A stretch of 64,000 bases of DNA from JBDZVM01 sp040255675 (GTDB lineage Bacteria; Actinomycetota; Actinomycetes; Acidothermales; Acidothermaceae). Where the stretch lies: positions 112,078-176,077 of the forward strand of contig JBDZVM010000004.1 of NCBI GenBank assembly GCA_040255675.1, given 5' to 3'. Of this stretch, positions 1 to 9,498 are shown one piece after another. Both the position numbers and the translations under genes were made by a program. The notes under the pieces are model-generated. The model was given only the letters and a program-made list of their open reading frames with translations, searched no databases and was not told where the DNA came from. Position 1 is the first letter of the stretch, and each line of letters begins with the position of its first letter.

Positions 1-2
1 GC

Positions 3-698
3 GACCTGCTGGCCAAGCAAACCGGTCTGCTCGACGGCCGCGGCCGTCCAGTGCGGGGCCTGCCGCCGCAGGTGGTTTCGGGGGGCGTGTGCGACGCGGA
101 GGCCGCGTGGCGAGGCGCATTTTTGGCGCACGGCTCACTGACCGAGCCGGGCCGGTCGTCAGCTCTCGAGGTGACGTGTCCAGGCCCGGAGGCGGCCCTG
201 GCGCTCGTCGGCGCGGCGCGTCGGCTCGGGGTACAGGCCAAAGCTCGCGAGGTGCGAGGCGTCGACCGGGTCGTTATTCGTGACGGCGATGCGATCGGCG
301 CGCTGTTGACCCGCCTGGGCGCGCACGACAGTGTGCTGGCGTGGGAGGAGCGCCGGGTGCGCCGCGAGGTGCGCGCCGCCGCGAATCGGCTGGCCAATTT
401 CGACGACGCCAACCTGCGTCGTTCCGCGCGGGCCGCTGTGGCGGCGGGCGCGCGAGTCAAGCGGGCGCTGGAAATTCTCGGCGATGAGGCGCCGGAGCAT
501 CTCGTCGCGGCAGGGCATCTGCGTATGCAACATTCGCAAGCGTCGCTGGAAGAACTGGGCGCGCTTGCCGACCCGCCCATGACGAAAGACGCTGTGGCGG
601 GCCGCATCCGCCGCCTGTTGGCGATGGCCGACAAGAAGGCGCTTGAATTGGGTGTTCCGAGCACCGAAGCCGGCCTGACGCCGGACATGCTCGGCTAG
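3..698 (+). CDS. whiA: WhiA sporulation/division regulator, C-terminal part
   Basis: The reading frame is open from the window's left edge, so the N-terminal LAGLIDADG-like part is missing. The visible 231 or so residues end in the typical WhiA helix-turn-helix block, with ASLEELGALADPPMTKDAVA followed by GRIRRLLAMADKKA. WhiA is a DNA-binding regulator of cell division and sporulation genes, present in Gram-positive bacteria. In many actinobacteria it sits just before gap-pgk-tpi, as here. The family is clear from the C-terminal signature; the exact start lies outside the window. Confidence 0.93.
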   Translation, partial: DLLAKQTGLLDGRGRPVRGLPPQVVSGGVCDAEAAWRGAFLAHGSLTEPGRSSALEVTCPGPEAALALVGAARRLGVQAKAREVRGVDRVVIRDGDAIGALLTRLGAHDSVLAWEERRVRREVRAAANRLANFDDANLRRSARAAVAAGARVKRALEILGDEAPEHLVAAGHLRMQHSQASLEELGALADPPMTKDAVAGRIRRLLAMADKKALELGVPSTEAGLTPDMLG

Positions 699-1037
699 GC
701 GTTGGCACACTCGGTCGTCGTGTAGCACGCGGTGGGCGGGAGCGTGGGTCGGCCGCGCCGCGCGCCGGAACCCGCGCGCAATGAGGCCGAAGTCGGGCCA
801 TTGGACCCTGATCGGCCGGGACGAATCCCGATGGCGGAGTCGCGGGGTCGATCCGTTAGGGTTGGCAGTGCCGACTCGCCCCCGGCGTCCGCGTGAATGT
901 CGCCGCGGCACCTTCAACGGTGCCCCGCCTTTCACGCCCTACGGGTGTGCGCGGCGGCAGCGATCAGTGTTGATCGCTTCGGTCGATCATTACGAACGGC
1001 GATTGTCGGTTCCCTACAGGGGCGAGGAGATTCACTC
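699..1037. other. Intergenic leader of the gap operon
   Basis: These 339 bases separate whiA from gap and hold no convincing gene; open frames through them are upstream extensions of gap without a ribosome site. A small dyad (TGATCG, 7-nt gap, CGATCA) lies near 969-987, and a purine-rich ribosome site is at about 1020-1028. No clear -35/-10 pair could be assigned. Confidence 0.4.
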
Positions 1038-2048
1038 GTGGCTATTCGTGTTGGCGTCAACGGTTTCGGACGCATTGGGCGCAACTTCTATCGTGCTGTC
1101 GCCGCGTCGCAGGGCAGCAACCTTGAGATCGTCGCTGTCAACGACCTCACCGACACCAAGACCCTGGCCCACTTGCTGAAGTACGACACCACCCTGGGCA
1201 CCTTCCCGGGCGATGTCCGCTCCGCGGAGGGCTCGATCACGGTCGACGGCAAAGAGATCAAGGTCCTCTCCGAGCGCGACCCGGCGGCGCTTCCGTGGGG
1301 CGAGCTGGGCGTCGACATCGTCATCGAGTCGACCGGCCGCTTTACCAACGCCGACGACGCGCGCAAGCACATCACCGCTGGCGCGAAGAAAGTCATCATC
1401 TCCGCGCCCGCGAAGGGCGAAGACGCGACATTCGTGCTCGGCGTGAACGACGGCGACTACGACCCCGCCAAGCACAACGTCGTCAGCAACGCGTCGTGCA
1501 CGACGAACTGCGTGGCGCCGCTGGCGAAGGTGCTGCACGACGCGTTCGGTATCGCCAAGGGCTTCATGACCACGATTCACGCGTACACGAACGACCAGGT
1601 CACCCTCGACTTTCCGCACAAGGATCTCCGGCGTGCCCGGGCCGCCGCGGTGAACATCATCCCGACGACGACCGGCGCCGCCAAGGCCGTCGCGCTCGTG
1701 CTGCCCGACCTCAAGGGCAGGCTCGACGGCTACTCGCTGCGCGTGCCGGTGCCGGTCGGCTCGATCACCGACCTGGTCGTCGAACTCGATCGCGAGGTCA
1801 CCAAAGACGAAGTCAACGCGGCGTACAAGGCTGCCGCCGAAGGCCAGCTCAAGGGCTACCTCGCCTACAGCGAAGACCCGATCGTGTCGTCCGACATCGT
1901 CGGCTCGCCCGCGTCCTGCATCTTCGACTCGCCGCTCACGATGGCGAACGGCAACCAGGTCAAGGTCTTCGGCTGGTACGACAACGAGTGGGGTTACTCC
2001 AACCGCCTCGCCGACCTCACCGCGCTCGTCGCCGCTCGGCTCGGCTAG
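1038..2048 (+). CDS. gap: Type I glyceraldehyde-3-phosphate dehydrogenase
   Basis: Converts glyceraldehyde-3-phosphate, NAD and phosphate to 1,3-bisphosphoglycerate in cytoplasmic glycolysis. The GTG start follows a GGGCGAGGAG ribosome site and gives 336 residues, the family's usual length. NGFGRIGR at residues 8-15 is the Rossmann nucleotide loop. The catalytic cysteine is Cys154 in the ASCTTNC motif, and the C-terminal YDNEWGYSNR motif is present. The frame stays open upstream to about 897, but that extension matches nothing and precedes the ribosome site. It is the first gene of gap-pgk-tpiA; only 9 bases separate it from pgk, so the genes are very probably co-transcribed. Confidence 0.97.
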   Translation: MAIRVGVNGFGRIGRNFYRAVAASQGSNLEIVAVNDLTDTKTLAHLLKYDTTLGTFPGDVRSAEGSITVDGKEIKVLSERDPAALPWGELGVDIVIESTGRFTNADDARKHITAGAKKVIISAPAKGEDATFVLGVNDGDYDPAKHNVVSNASCTTNCVAPLAKVLHDAFGIAKGFMTTIHAYTNDQVTLDFPHKDLRRARAAAVNIIPTTTGAAKAVALVLPDLKGRLDGYSLRVPVPVGSITDLVVELDREVTKDEVNAAYKAAAEGQLKGYLAYSEDPIVSSDIVGSPASCIFDSPLTMANGNQVKVFGWYDNEWGYSNRLADLTALVAARLG

Positions 2049-2057
2049 GGGCGCCGC

Positions 2058-3263
2058 ATGCGCACAGTCGACGACCTCGAGGTCGCCGGCCGTACCGTCC
2101 TGGTCCGGTCCGACCTCAACGTGCCGCTCAAAGACGGCGTCATCACCGATGACAAGCGGATCCAGGCGAGCTTGCCGACTATTCGCGACATCGCAGGCCG
2201 GGGCGCGCGCGTCGTCGTCATGGCCCACCTTGGTCGCCCTAAGGGCGTGACGCCGGAGCTCTCCCTTCGCCCGGTGGCCGAGCGGCTGCGACAGCTGCTC
2301 GGCCAGCCCGTCGCCTTCCCCGAGACGGCGGAGGGTGGCGTCGCTGGCCCCGCCGCGCAGGCGGCGGTGGCGAGCGCCGGGGCGGGCGCCGTCGTCCTGC
2401 TCGAGAACATTCGCTTCGAGACAGCGGAAACGAGCAAGGACGACGCCGAGCGGGCGGCATTCGCGCAAGCCCTCGCCGCGCTGGCCGGCGAGGGCGCCGC
2501 GTACGTGGGCGACGGTTTCGGCGCTGTGCACCGCAAGCACGCGAGCGTCTACGACCTGCCGAAGCTGCTGCCGCACGCGGCCGGCGGTCTCGTGCTCGCC
2601 GAAGTGAAGGTGCTCGAGCGGCTGACCGAAGACCTCGACCGCCCGTACGTCGTGGTGCTCGGCGGGGCGAAGGTCTCCGACAAGCTCGGCGTTATCTCCA
2701 ACTTGCTCGACAAGGTCGACCGACTGATCATCGGCGGCGGCATGGCCTACACCTTTTTGAAGGCGCAAGGGCTTGAAGTCGGCAACTCGCTGCTCGAGGC
2801 CGACCAGCTCGACACGGTGCGGGGTTTTCTCGCCGAAGCGGAAAAACGCGGCGTCGAGCTGGTGCTTCCGGTCGACGTGGTCGCGGCCACCCACTTCGCC
2901 GCCGACGCGGAACACGCCGTCGTCCCGGCTGACGCTATCCCCGCCGATCGCGAGGGTCTCGACATCGGTCCTGCCACCCGCGAAATTTTCGCCAGCAAGC
3001 TGGCCGACGCTCGCACAGCGTTCTGGAACGGTCCCATGGGCGTGTTCGAGTTCGATGCCTTCGCGGGCGGTACGAAGGCGCTGGCGCAGGCGCTTACCAG
3101 GGTGAATGGCCTTACCGTGGTCGGCGGCGGCGACTCCGCCGCGGCGGTTCGCAAGCTCGGCTTCGCGGAGAGCGACTTCGGCCATGTGTCGACCGGAGGC
3201 GGGGCAAGCCTCGAATACCTCGAAGGCAAGACGCTTCCGGGCCTGCAAGTTCTGGAGGACTGA
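2058..3263 (+). CDS. pgk: Phosphoglycerate kinase
   Basis: Transfers the acyl phosphate of 1,3-bisphosphoglycerate to ADP, the first ATP-yielding step of glycolysis. The 401-residue protein has the N-terminal substrate motif RSDLNVPL, the AHLGRPKG segment, GGAKVSDK in the hinge region, WNGPMGVFE and the GGGDSAAAV nucleotide-binding loop, all in the normal order. The length fits the bacterial family. The ATG lies 9 bases after the gap stop and the stop is 3 bases before tpiA, so it is the middle gene of a compact operon. Confidence 0.97.
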   Translation: MRTVDDLEVAGRTVLVRSDLNVPLKDGVITDDKRIQASLPTIRDIAGRGARVVVMAHLGRPKGVTPELSLRPVAERLRQLLGQPVAFPETAEGGVAGPAAQAAVASAGAGAVVLLENIRFETAETSKDDAERAAFAQALAALAGEGAAYVGDGFGAVHRKHASVYDLPKLLPHAAGGLVLAEVKVLERLTEDLDRPYVVVLGGAKVSDKLGVISNLLDKVDRLIIGGGMAYTFLKAQGLEVGNSLLEADQLDTVRGFLAEAEKRGVELVLPVDVVAATHFAADAEHAVVPADAIPADREGLDIGPATREIFASKLADARTAFWNGPMGVFEFDAFAGGTKALAQALTRVNGLTVVGGGDSAAAVRKLGFAESDFGHVSTGGGASLEYLEGKTLPGLQVLED

Positions 3264-3266
3264 AAC

Positions 3267-4058
3267 GTGAGCCCGAAAAAGACTGGCCGAAAGCCGTTGA
3301 TGGCCGGCAACTGGAAGATGAATCTCAACCATCTCGAGGCGATCGCGCTCGTGCAGAAGCTGGCGTTCTCGCTCACTGACGCCGACTACGACGCGGTCGA
3401 CGTCGCGGTCATCCCGCCGTTCACCGACCTGCGCAGCGTGCAGACGCTGGTCGACGGCGACCGCCTGCGCATCACGTACGGCGCTCAAGACGTCTCGGCG
3501 CACGCCTCCGGCGCCTACACCGGCGAGATCTCAGCCGCCATGCTGGCCAAGCTGGGTTGCACGTTCGTCGTGGTGGGCCACTCGGAACGCCGGCAATACC
3601 ACCACGAGGACGACGCGCTGGTAAACGCGAAGGTCAAAGCCGTGCTTGGCGCGGGCATAACGCCGATCCTTTGCATCGGGGAGCAACTGCACATCCGGCA
3701 AGCCAGCGACCACGTGCCGCACTGCCTGTCCCAACTCGACGGCGGCCTCGCCGGCCTCTCGGCCGACCAGGTGGCGAAGTCCGTCGTCGCGTACGAGCCG
3801 GTGTGGGCGATCGGCACCGGCGAAGTCGCCACGCCGCAAGACGCCCAGGAGGTCTGCGCGGCAGTGCGTGCGCGGGTCGCCGAACTGTACGACGCCGGCG
3901 TGGCCGAAGCGGTGCGGGTGCTCTACGGAGGGTCCGTCAAGGGAAATAACGCGGCCGGCATCATGGCGGAGGCCGACATCGACGGCGCGCTCGTGGGGGG
4001 TGCGAGCCTCGACGCCGATGACTTTGTGAACATTGTCCGATTTGAGAGTACAAATTAG
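3267..4058 (+). CDS. tpiA: Triosephosphate isomerase
   Basis: Interconverts dihydroxyacetone phosphate and glyceraldehyde-3-phosphate. The catalytic residues are visible: Lys17 in GNWKMN, His105 in VGHSERR and Glu177 in AYEPVWAIGTG. The phosphate-binding YGGSVKGNNA loop follows near the C terminus. The 263-residue length is normal for actinobacteria. The GTG start sits 3 bases after pgk with TGGAGGACTG as ribosome site. A weak 6-bp hairpin (4074-4090) follows the stop and may contribute to operon termination, though it lacks a T-run. Confidence 0.97.
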   Translation: MSPKKTGRKPLMAGNWKMNLNHLEAIALVQKLAFSLTDADYDAVDVAVIPPFTDLRSVQTLVDGDRLRITYGAQDVSAHASGAYTGEISAAMLAKLGCTFVVVGHSERRQYHHEDDALVNAKVKAVLGAGITPILCIGEQLHIRQASDHVPHCLSQLDGGLAGLSADQVAKSVVAYEPVWAIGTGEVATPQDAQEVCAAVRARVAELYDAGVAEAVRVLYGGSVKGNNAAGIMAEADIDGALVGGASLDADDFVNIVRFESTN

Positions 4059-4272
4059 CGTCACTTCGGAGACATCTCGCACAACGAGATCCACTTCGTA
4101 ACTCTTGAGTCACGATCTGCGTTAGATTTCCGTCTGACGCTCGATCGCGGGGAAGTGCGGACATACAGTCACCGCGATCGGCGCGCGGGCCTGTGACGGG
4201 GTCAGGCCCGGTGTACGGGAGAGTCGTAACTACTTGCGGACCACCCACAAGGCGGTCGGAAGAAGGAGAGAC

Positions 4273-6102
4273 ATGCTCGGCAGACGTAGAGGGCTTCAAG
4301 CTGCAGCAGCACTTGCTGTGATTGCGCTTGCCGCATCCGGTTGTGGTGGCAGCAACGGAGGCGGAGGTAGCAGCGGAGGCAGTAGCAGCCCGGGCCAAAA
4401 CACGAACGATAAAGGGTCTCCGCAGACCGGTGGCACGCTCCACATGCTCGGCACCGGCGATGTCGACTACATGGACCCGAACATCTCGTACTACTCGATC
4501 GGCTACCTGGCCCTTCGGATCTGGAGCCGGCAGCTCGTCACGTACCCGGCGGTCCCGGGTCAGACCACGCAGGTCGTGCCCGACATCGCGACGGAAATCC
4601 CCACCGTGAAAAACGGCGGCGTCAGCAAAGACGGCCTCACCTACAAGTTCACGATCAAGAAGGGCGTGAAGTGGGACACCAATCCCGCACGCCAGGTGAC
4701 AGCCCAAGACGTCATCCGCGGGGTCAAGCGCACCTGCAACCCGGCTCAACCATTCGGTGGTCTGCCTGACTACCAGACCCTGATCGCGGGCTTCGACCAG
4801 TTCTGCCAGGGCTTCGCCAAGGTCGACCCCAAAGACGCCAAGGCGATCGCCGACTACCAAACCAGCCACGACGTCGAGGGCCTGAGCGTCGAGCCGTCGA
4901 ACAACTTGACCGTTGTGTTCAAGCTGACGCAGCCGGCCTCGTACTTCACCTCCATGGTGTCGATGCCGGCGTTCTCCCCGGCCCCGGAAGAGTACAACCA
5001 GTACATTCCCGCGAGCGCCGATCTCGCCCAGCACACGATCTCCGACGGTCCGTACAAGATCAGTAGCTACAACCCAGCGCACGAGATCAAATTCGATCGC
5101 AACCCGGCGTGGGATTCCAAGACCGACGATGTGCGCAAGGCGTACGTCGACGCGATCGACATCAGCCAAACCGGAAACCAAGACACCATTCAGCAGCAAT
5201 TGAAGGCGAATGCTCCGAACGCCGACATGGAGTTCGACAGCTTCCCGCCCGTCTCCGCTGTTCCTGGCCTGATCTCGAGCAAGGACCCGAACTTCGTCCT
5301 TGGCCCGCAGGCGGCGTCCAACCCCTACATCGTGTTCAACACGGTTTCGCCGAACAACAACGGCGCGATGGGCAAGGTCGCGGTCAGGCAGGCGATCTCG
5401 GAGGCGATCAATCGCGCCAACCTGATCCAAGACGCGAACGGGCCGCAGGTCTCGCCGCCGCTGACTCACGTGCTGCCTGCTGGTATCTCGGGCACGAAGA
5501 GCAACACGAGCCCCGACCTGTACCCGTATGACGCCGCGAAGGCAAAGAAAGACCTGGCCTCGGCTGGCTATTCGAACGGGATCGAGCTCAAGGTCTTGTA
5601 CCGGCCGAAGTCTTCGCTGTCGAGCAAGATCTTTACAACCTTGCAGCAAGACCTTTCGCAAGCCGGCATCAAGGTCACCGGTGTGCCGTCGCCCAACGCC
5701 GACTTCTACACCAAGTACCTCGAGGTTCCCGACGTCGCGAAGAAGGGCACCTGGGACGCCGCGATCGCGGGATGGGGCGCCGACTGGTACGGCGACGCCG
5801 CGTTGTCGTTCTTTGGCCCGTTGTTCTCCGGCGAGCCGTCGTTCCCGCCGAACGGCAGCAACTTCGGCTTCTACAACAGCTCGAAGGTCAACGACCTGAT
5901 CAAGAAGGCGAGTGCGGAACAAGATGCGTCGAAGTCGGCGGACCTTTGGGCCCAGGCCGACAAGCAGGTGATGGAGGACGCCGCGTTCTACCCGATCACG
6001 GCGCCGAACCAGCCGGTGTATCACGCGAGCCACGTGCATCACACCGTGTTCATTCCAGCGATCCAAAACTTCGACCCGACAAACGTCTGGCTATCGAAGT
6101 AG
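4273..6102 (+). CDS. Dipeptide/oligopeptide ABC transporter substrate-binding lipoprotein
   Basis: Extracytoplasmic receptor of the peptide-type importer encoded downstream (SBP_bac_5 family), 609 residues. The N terminus has arginines, a hydrophobic stretch and a lipobox ending at Cys24 (ALAASGC), so the mature protein should be lipid-anchored. A Gly/Ser-rich linker follows. The ATG is chosen because AAGGAGA lies 5 bases upstream; a TTG 39 bases earlier has no ribosome site. The two-lobe family pattern is visible, with the GGTLHML start and the KGVKWDTNPARQVTAQDV segment. The ligand cannot be read from sequence; this family takes peptides but also some sugars and nickel. Confidence 0.93.
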   Translation: MLGRRRGLQAAAALAVIALAASGCGGSNGGGGSSGGSSSPGQNTNDKGSPQTGGTLHMLGTGDVDYMDPNISYYSIGYLALRIWSRQLVTYPAVPGQTTQVVPDIATEIPTVKNGGVSKDGLTYKFTIKKGVKWDTNPARQVTAQDVIRGVKRTCNPAQPFGGLPDYQTLIAGFDQFCQGFAKVDPKDAKAIADYQTSHDVEGLSVEPSNNLTVVFKLTQPASYFTSMVSMPAFSPAPEEYNQYIPASADLAQHTISDGPYKISSYNPAHEIKFDRNPAWDSKTDDVRKAYVDAIDISQTGNQDTIQQQLKANAPNADMEFDSFPPVSAVPGLISSKDPNFVLGPQAASNPYIVFNTVSPNNNGAMGKVAVRQAISEAINRANLIQDANGPQVSPPLTHVLPAGISGTKSNTSPDLYPYDAAKAKKDLASAGYSNGIELKVLYRPKSSLSSKIFTTLQQDLSQAGIKVTGVPSPNADFYTKYLEVPDVAKKGTWDAAIAGWGADWYGDAALSFFGPLFSGEPSFPPNGSNFGFYNSSKVNDLIKKASAEQDASKSADLWAQADKQVMEDAAFYPITAPNQPVYHASHVHHTVFIPAIQNFDPTNVWLSK

Positions 6103-6115
6103 TGACATGACCGCC

Positions 6116-6149
6116 CGTGGTGAGCCGGAATTGGTTCCGGCTCACCACG
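6116..6149 (+). terminator. Strong intercistronic hairpin after the binding-protein gene
   Basis: A perfect 15-bp inverted repeat (arms 6116-6130 and 6135-6149, loop TTGG) begins 13 bases after the lipoprotein stop, between this gene and the first ATPase gene. There is no T-run. The usual role of such hairpins in ABC operons is partial termination or 3'-end protection, giving more receptor than membrane components; that role is inferred here. Confidence 0.75.
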
Positions 6150-6263
6150 GCGGGCAGTTCGCTGCCGTGTCGACGCAACCCGTGGCAACGGCGGCCACCC
6201 TGGGGTAGAACCGAATTGGCTGGCCAGCTACAACTGGCGGCCACTACCGCCGACGGAGCACGC

Positions 6264-7310
6264 ATGCGCCTACTGGAGGTCGAAGACCTCAGCGTTTCCT
6301 TCCATACGCCTGACGGCGTTGTGAAGGCGGTGCAAAACCTCTCGTTCTCGCTCGACGCTGGCAAGACGCTCGGGATCGTCGGCGAATCCGGGTCAGGGAA
6401 GAGCGTCTCGACGCAGACCGTGATGGGCCTGACCCGCGGCGCGAAAATCAGTGGGCGCGCGCTCTTCGAAGGTGTCGACCTGTTGTCTATGGACCAGGGC
6501 GACGCCCGCGCTCTGCGCGGCCCGCAGATCGCGATGATTTTTCAAGATCCGCTATCGAGTCTGCACCCGTATTACCGGGTCGGCTGGCAGATCGTCGAAA
6601 TGATCCGGGCGCACGACAAGACGATGTCGAAGGCAGCGGCACGTGCCCGGGCGATCGACCTGCTGCGTCTGGTTGGGATTCCCCAACCCGATCGTCGCGT
6701 CGACGACTTTCCTCACCAGTTCTCGGGCGGCATGCGACAGCGGGCAATGATCGCGATGGCGATGGCCTTGAACCCGAAGCTTCTGATCGCTGACGAGCCC
6801 ACCACGGCACTCGACGTGACGGTGCAGGCTCAGGTGCTCGAGGTAATGAAGCGGCTTCAGGCGGAGTTCGGCACCGCGATCATCATGATCACCCATGATC
6901 TTGGCGTCATCGCTGACCTTGCCGACGACATCGTGGTGATGTACGCGGGCCGCGCCGTCGAGAAGGCGAATCGCGACGATCTTTTTTACGCCTACCATCA
7001 CCCATATACCGAGGGCCTATTGCAGTCGCTGCCCGGCTATGGCGACCAGCGCGATCGCTTGCACCCGATCGACGGGCAGCCGCCGAGCTTGATCACGCTG
7101 CCGAGCGGTTGCGCTTTCCATCCCCGCTGTCCGTACGTGATGGATATTTGCCGTCGCGAGGTGCCGTCGCTGTACGACGTTCCAGGGCCTTCTCCGCACG
7201 TGTCGGCGTGCTTCGTGTCGAGAGACCCAGCGGAGCGGCAGGCGGCGCGCGCCGCGGTCGAGGCAAGGCTCGCCGGCGAGCCCGTCCCGAGCGGTGGAGG
7301 TGCACGGTGA
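6264..7310 (+). CDS. Peptide ABC transporter ATPase, DppD/OppD type
   Basis: One of two ATPases that power the importer. The 348-residue protein has Walker A GESGSGKS at residues 40-47, the signature FSGGMRQR, Walker B followed by DEPTTALDVT, and the C-terminal oligopeptide-type extension with its cysteine pattern (CAFHPRCPYVMDIC). The ATG is preferred because the conserved LLEVEDLSVSF strand begins right after it and a CGGAG site precedes it; upstream codons in this frame run through the hairpin. Its stop overlaps the next gene's start by 4 bases (GTGA). Confidence 0.92.
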   Translation: MRLLEVEDLSVSFHTPDGVVKAVQNLSFSLDAGKTLGIVGESGSGKSVSTQTVMGLTRGAKISGRALFEGVDLLSMDQGDARALRGPQIAMIFQDPLSSLHPYYRVGWQIVEMIRAHDKTMSKAAARARAIDLLRLVGIPQPDRRVDDFPHQFSGGMRQRAMIAMAMALNPKLLIADEPTTALDVTVQAQVLEVMKRLQAEFGTAIIMITHDLGVIADLADDIVVMYAGRAVEKANRDDLFYAYHHPYTEGLLQSLPGYGDQRDRLHPIDGQPPSLITLPSGCAFHPRCPYVMDICRREVPSLYDVPGPSPHVSACFVSRDPAERQAARAAVEARLAGEPVPSGGGAR

Positions 7311-8458
7311 GCACGCACGAGTCCGCGGCCGCGACCTCCTCAAGCTCCGTCGCGCCAACCCCAGACGCTCGCGGCGACCACACCAGCGATGACGATGTCC
7401 TCGTTCGCGTCGAAAGCCTCGTCAAATATTTCCCGGTGCAGTCGACTGCCTTGAGGCGCTCGCGAGAAGCGGTGCACGCGGTCGACGGTGTCGATCTGGA
7501 GATTCGCAGGGGAGAAACCCTTGGGCTCGTCGGCGAGACAGGCTGTGGCAAGTCGACGCTTGCGCGTTGCGTAGCCCGGCTCTACGACGTCACGAGCGGC
7601 CGTATCCAGTTCGACGGCGCGGACATCACGACGCTGTCGCGCCGGAAGATGCGGCCGTTTCGCCGCGACATCCAAATGATCTTCCAGGACCCCTACGGTT
7701 CGCTCAACCCCAGGCGGCGCGTCGGCTCCATCATCGCTGATCCACTCACGATCCACGGCGTCGGGGATTCACGGCGCGGCCGCAAGCGCGCCGTCCAAGA
7801 AGCGATGGAGCTCGTCGGCCTCAACCCCGAGCATTACAACCGTTTCCCCGCTGAGTTTTCCGGCGGGCAACGGCAGCGAATCGGGGTTGCCCGCGCACTT
7901 GTCTTGCGGCCGAAGCTCATCATCTGTGACGAACCGGTCTCCGCGCTCGACGTCTCGATCCAGGCGCAGATCATTAATCTGCTGGCCGACCTTCAATCTG
8001 AACTCGGTCTCACATATCTGTTTATCGCGCACGACCTGTCGGTCGTGCGGCACGTCAGCGACCGAGTCGCGGTCATGTATCTCGGCAAGGTCGTCGAGAT
8101 CGCGGCCGGCAGCGATATCTACAACCATTCGCGTCACCCGTACGCGCGAGCGTTGCTGTCGGCGGTGCCACTACCAGACCCTGAACTTGCCAAGACGCGC
8201 GAACGGGTGATCCTCGTCGGCGACGTCCCGTCTCCGATCGACCCCCCGCGAGGCTGCCGGTTCCATCCCCGCTGTCCCAAGGCGACGCAGGTGTGCGTCG
8301 ATCAGGAGCCCGCGCTACTGCCGCGGTTCGACGACCCGCCGAACCACGCCGCGGCGTGCCACCATCCGGTTGCCGACGACGAAAACCTGGCCGACGCGCG
8401 CTCGACATTGTTTGGTGACGAGTCGGCGGTTGCCGAGCCCGGCGCGCTGTCGGGGTGA
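7307..8458 (+). CDS. Peptide ABC transporter ATPase, DppF/OppF type
   Basis: Second ATPase of the importer, 383 residues. It shows Walker A GETGCGKST, signature FSGGQRQR, Walker B with CDEPVSALDVS, and the C-terminal HPRCP cysteine motif of the oligopeptide subfamily. The GTG start overlaps the preceding stop, indicating translational coupling. The first 35 or so residues are Ser/Ala-rich and probably unstructured. Heterodimer formation with the preceding ATPase is inferred from the family. Confidence 0.92.
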   Translation: MSTHESAAATSSSSVAPTPDARGDHTSDDDVLVRVESLVKYFPVQSTALRRSREAVHAVDGVDLEIRRGETLGLVGETGCGKSTLARCVARLYDVTSGRIQFDGADITTLSRRKMRPFRRDIQMIFQDPYGSLNPRRRVGSIIADPLTIHGVGDSRRGRKRAVQEAMELVGLNPEHYNRFPAEFSGGQRQRIGVARALVLRPKLIICDEPVSALDVSIQAQIINLLADLQSELGLTYLFIAHDLSVVRHVSDRVAVMYLGKVVEIAAGSDIYNHSRHPYARALLSAVPLPDPELAKTRERVILVGDVPSPIDPPRGCRFHPRCPKATQVCVDQEPALLPRFDDPPNHAAACHHPVADDENLADARSTLFGDESAVAEPGALSG

Positions 8459-8503
8459 GGCTGCGATGACGGTGCGAGTGATCAGCCAAGTAGGAGGCCG
8501 GCC

Positions 8504-9487
8504 GTGACCCAGGGGATCAATGACTCTCTGGTAGCCGGTGGCGAGCCCGGCATCGAAGAGGAACTACCGCAGGTTCCGGGAAAGAAGATCGAAGGCCGCA
8601 GCCCGCTGGTTTTGGCCTTTGCCCGGTTGCGCCGCGACCGTGCGGCGGTGATCTCGTTTTGGGTGATCGTCGCGATCGCGGTCATGGCGATCGCCGCGCC
8701 GGTGTTCGGCTTGATCACGGGACACGGCCCGAATCATCAGTATCGCGACCCAGGCGCGTTGTCTGCCGCTGGCTTGCCGCATGAGCCAAGCGGGCGATTC
8801 TTGTTCGGCACCGACGATCAGGGCCGTGACATCCTCGTGCGCGTCGCTTACGGCGCCCGAGTATCCCTCGTGGTCGGGCTCGGCGCGACCGCAGTCACGG
8901 TGGTGCTCGGCGTGTTGGTCGGGCTGGTGACCGGCTACTTCCGCGGCATCGTCGACACGCTGCTGGCCCGAGTCATCGACGTTGTGCTGGCGATTCCATA
9001 TCTGCTGTTCGCCATCTCGCTGGCGTCCGTGGTCGGACACGTGAACGAACTCGTGATCATTTTGATCATCGGCGGATTCGGGTGGGCATCGGTCGGCCGC
9101 ATCATCAGAGGCCAAGTGATTTCGATCCGTGAACGCGAATACGTCGAAGCGGCTAGATCGTTGGGCGCGAGCGACTGGCGCATCATCTTCGTCGACATCC
9201 TGCCCAACATCATCGCGCCCGCGATCGTGTACTCGACATTGCTCCTGCCAGTGTCCGTCGTCGCGGAAGCGGCGCTTTCGTACCTCGGCATAGGCATCCA
9301 GCCACCCACCGCCGACTGGGGACAGATGATCTCTGGCGCCCAGTTGTACGTGAATTCCGGTGTCGCGTGGTGGTACCTCTTCTTCCCGGGAATGGCGTTG
9401 GTGATCACTACACTTGCCTTCAACATCCTGGGCGACGGCGTCCGCGACGCGTTCGACCCGCGCAGCGACCGGCTCTTCGCGAAATAG
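8504..9487 (+). CDS. Peptide ABC transporter permease, DppC/OppC type
   Basis: Inner-membrane subunit, 327 residues, with an N-terminal cytoplasmic stretch, a first membrane helix at about residues 48-70 and five further helices. The EAARSLGASDWRIIFVDILP segment is the EAA loop that contacts the ATPases. The N-terminal OppC-type extension (PLVLAFARLRRDRAA) precedes helix 1. GTG is the start, with a TAGGAGGCC site upstream. It pairs with the following permease gene. Confidence 0.93.
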   Translation: MTQGINDSLVAGGEPGIEEELPQVPGKKIEGRSPLVLAFARLRRDRAAVISFWVIVAIAVMAIAAPVFGLITGHGPNHQYRDPGALSAAGLPHEPSGRFLFGTDDQGRDILVRVAYGARVSLVVGLGATAVTVVLGVLVGLVTGYFRGIVDTLLARVIDVVLAIPYLLFAISLASVVGHVNELVIILIIGGFGWASVGRIIRGQVISIREREYVEAARSLGASDWRIIFVDILPNIIAPAIVYSTLLLPVSVVAEAALSYLGIGIQPPTADWGQMISGAQLYVNSGVAWWYLFFPGMALVITTLAFNILGDGVRDAFDPRSDRLFAK

Positions 9488-9498
9488 GCGGTTGACCG

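Noticed and set aside
897..1037. Upstream extension of gap by 47 codons
   Set aside because: A ribosome site and the conserved GAPDH start occur at 1038; the extension matches nothing.
1032..3503. Very long open frame on the minus strand (823 codons) opposite gap and pgk
   Set aside because: It is a shadow of the strongly biased codons of gap and pgk; it has no family motif or ribosome site.
4074..4090. 6-bp hairpin after tpiA as a terminator
   Set aside because: Stem is short and has no T-run; kept only as a remark in the tpiA entry.
3961..6066. 701-codon minus-strand frame opposite the peptide receptor gene
   Set aside because: Antisense shadow with Arg/Val-rich low-complexity sequence and no motif.
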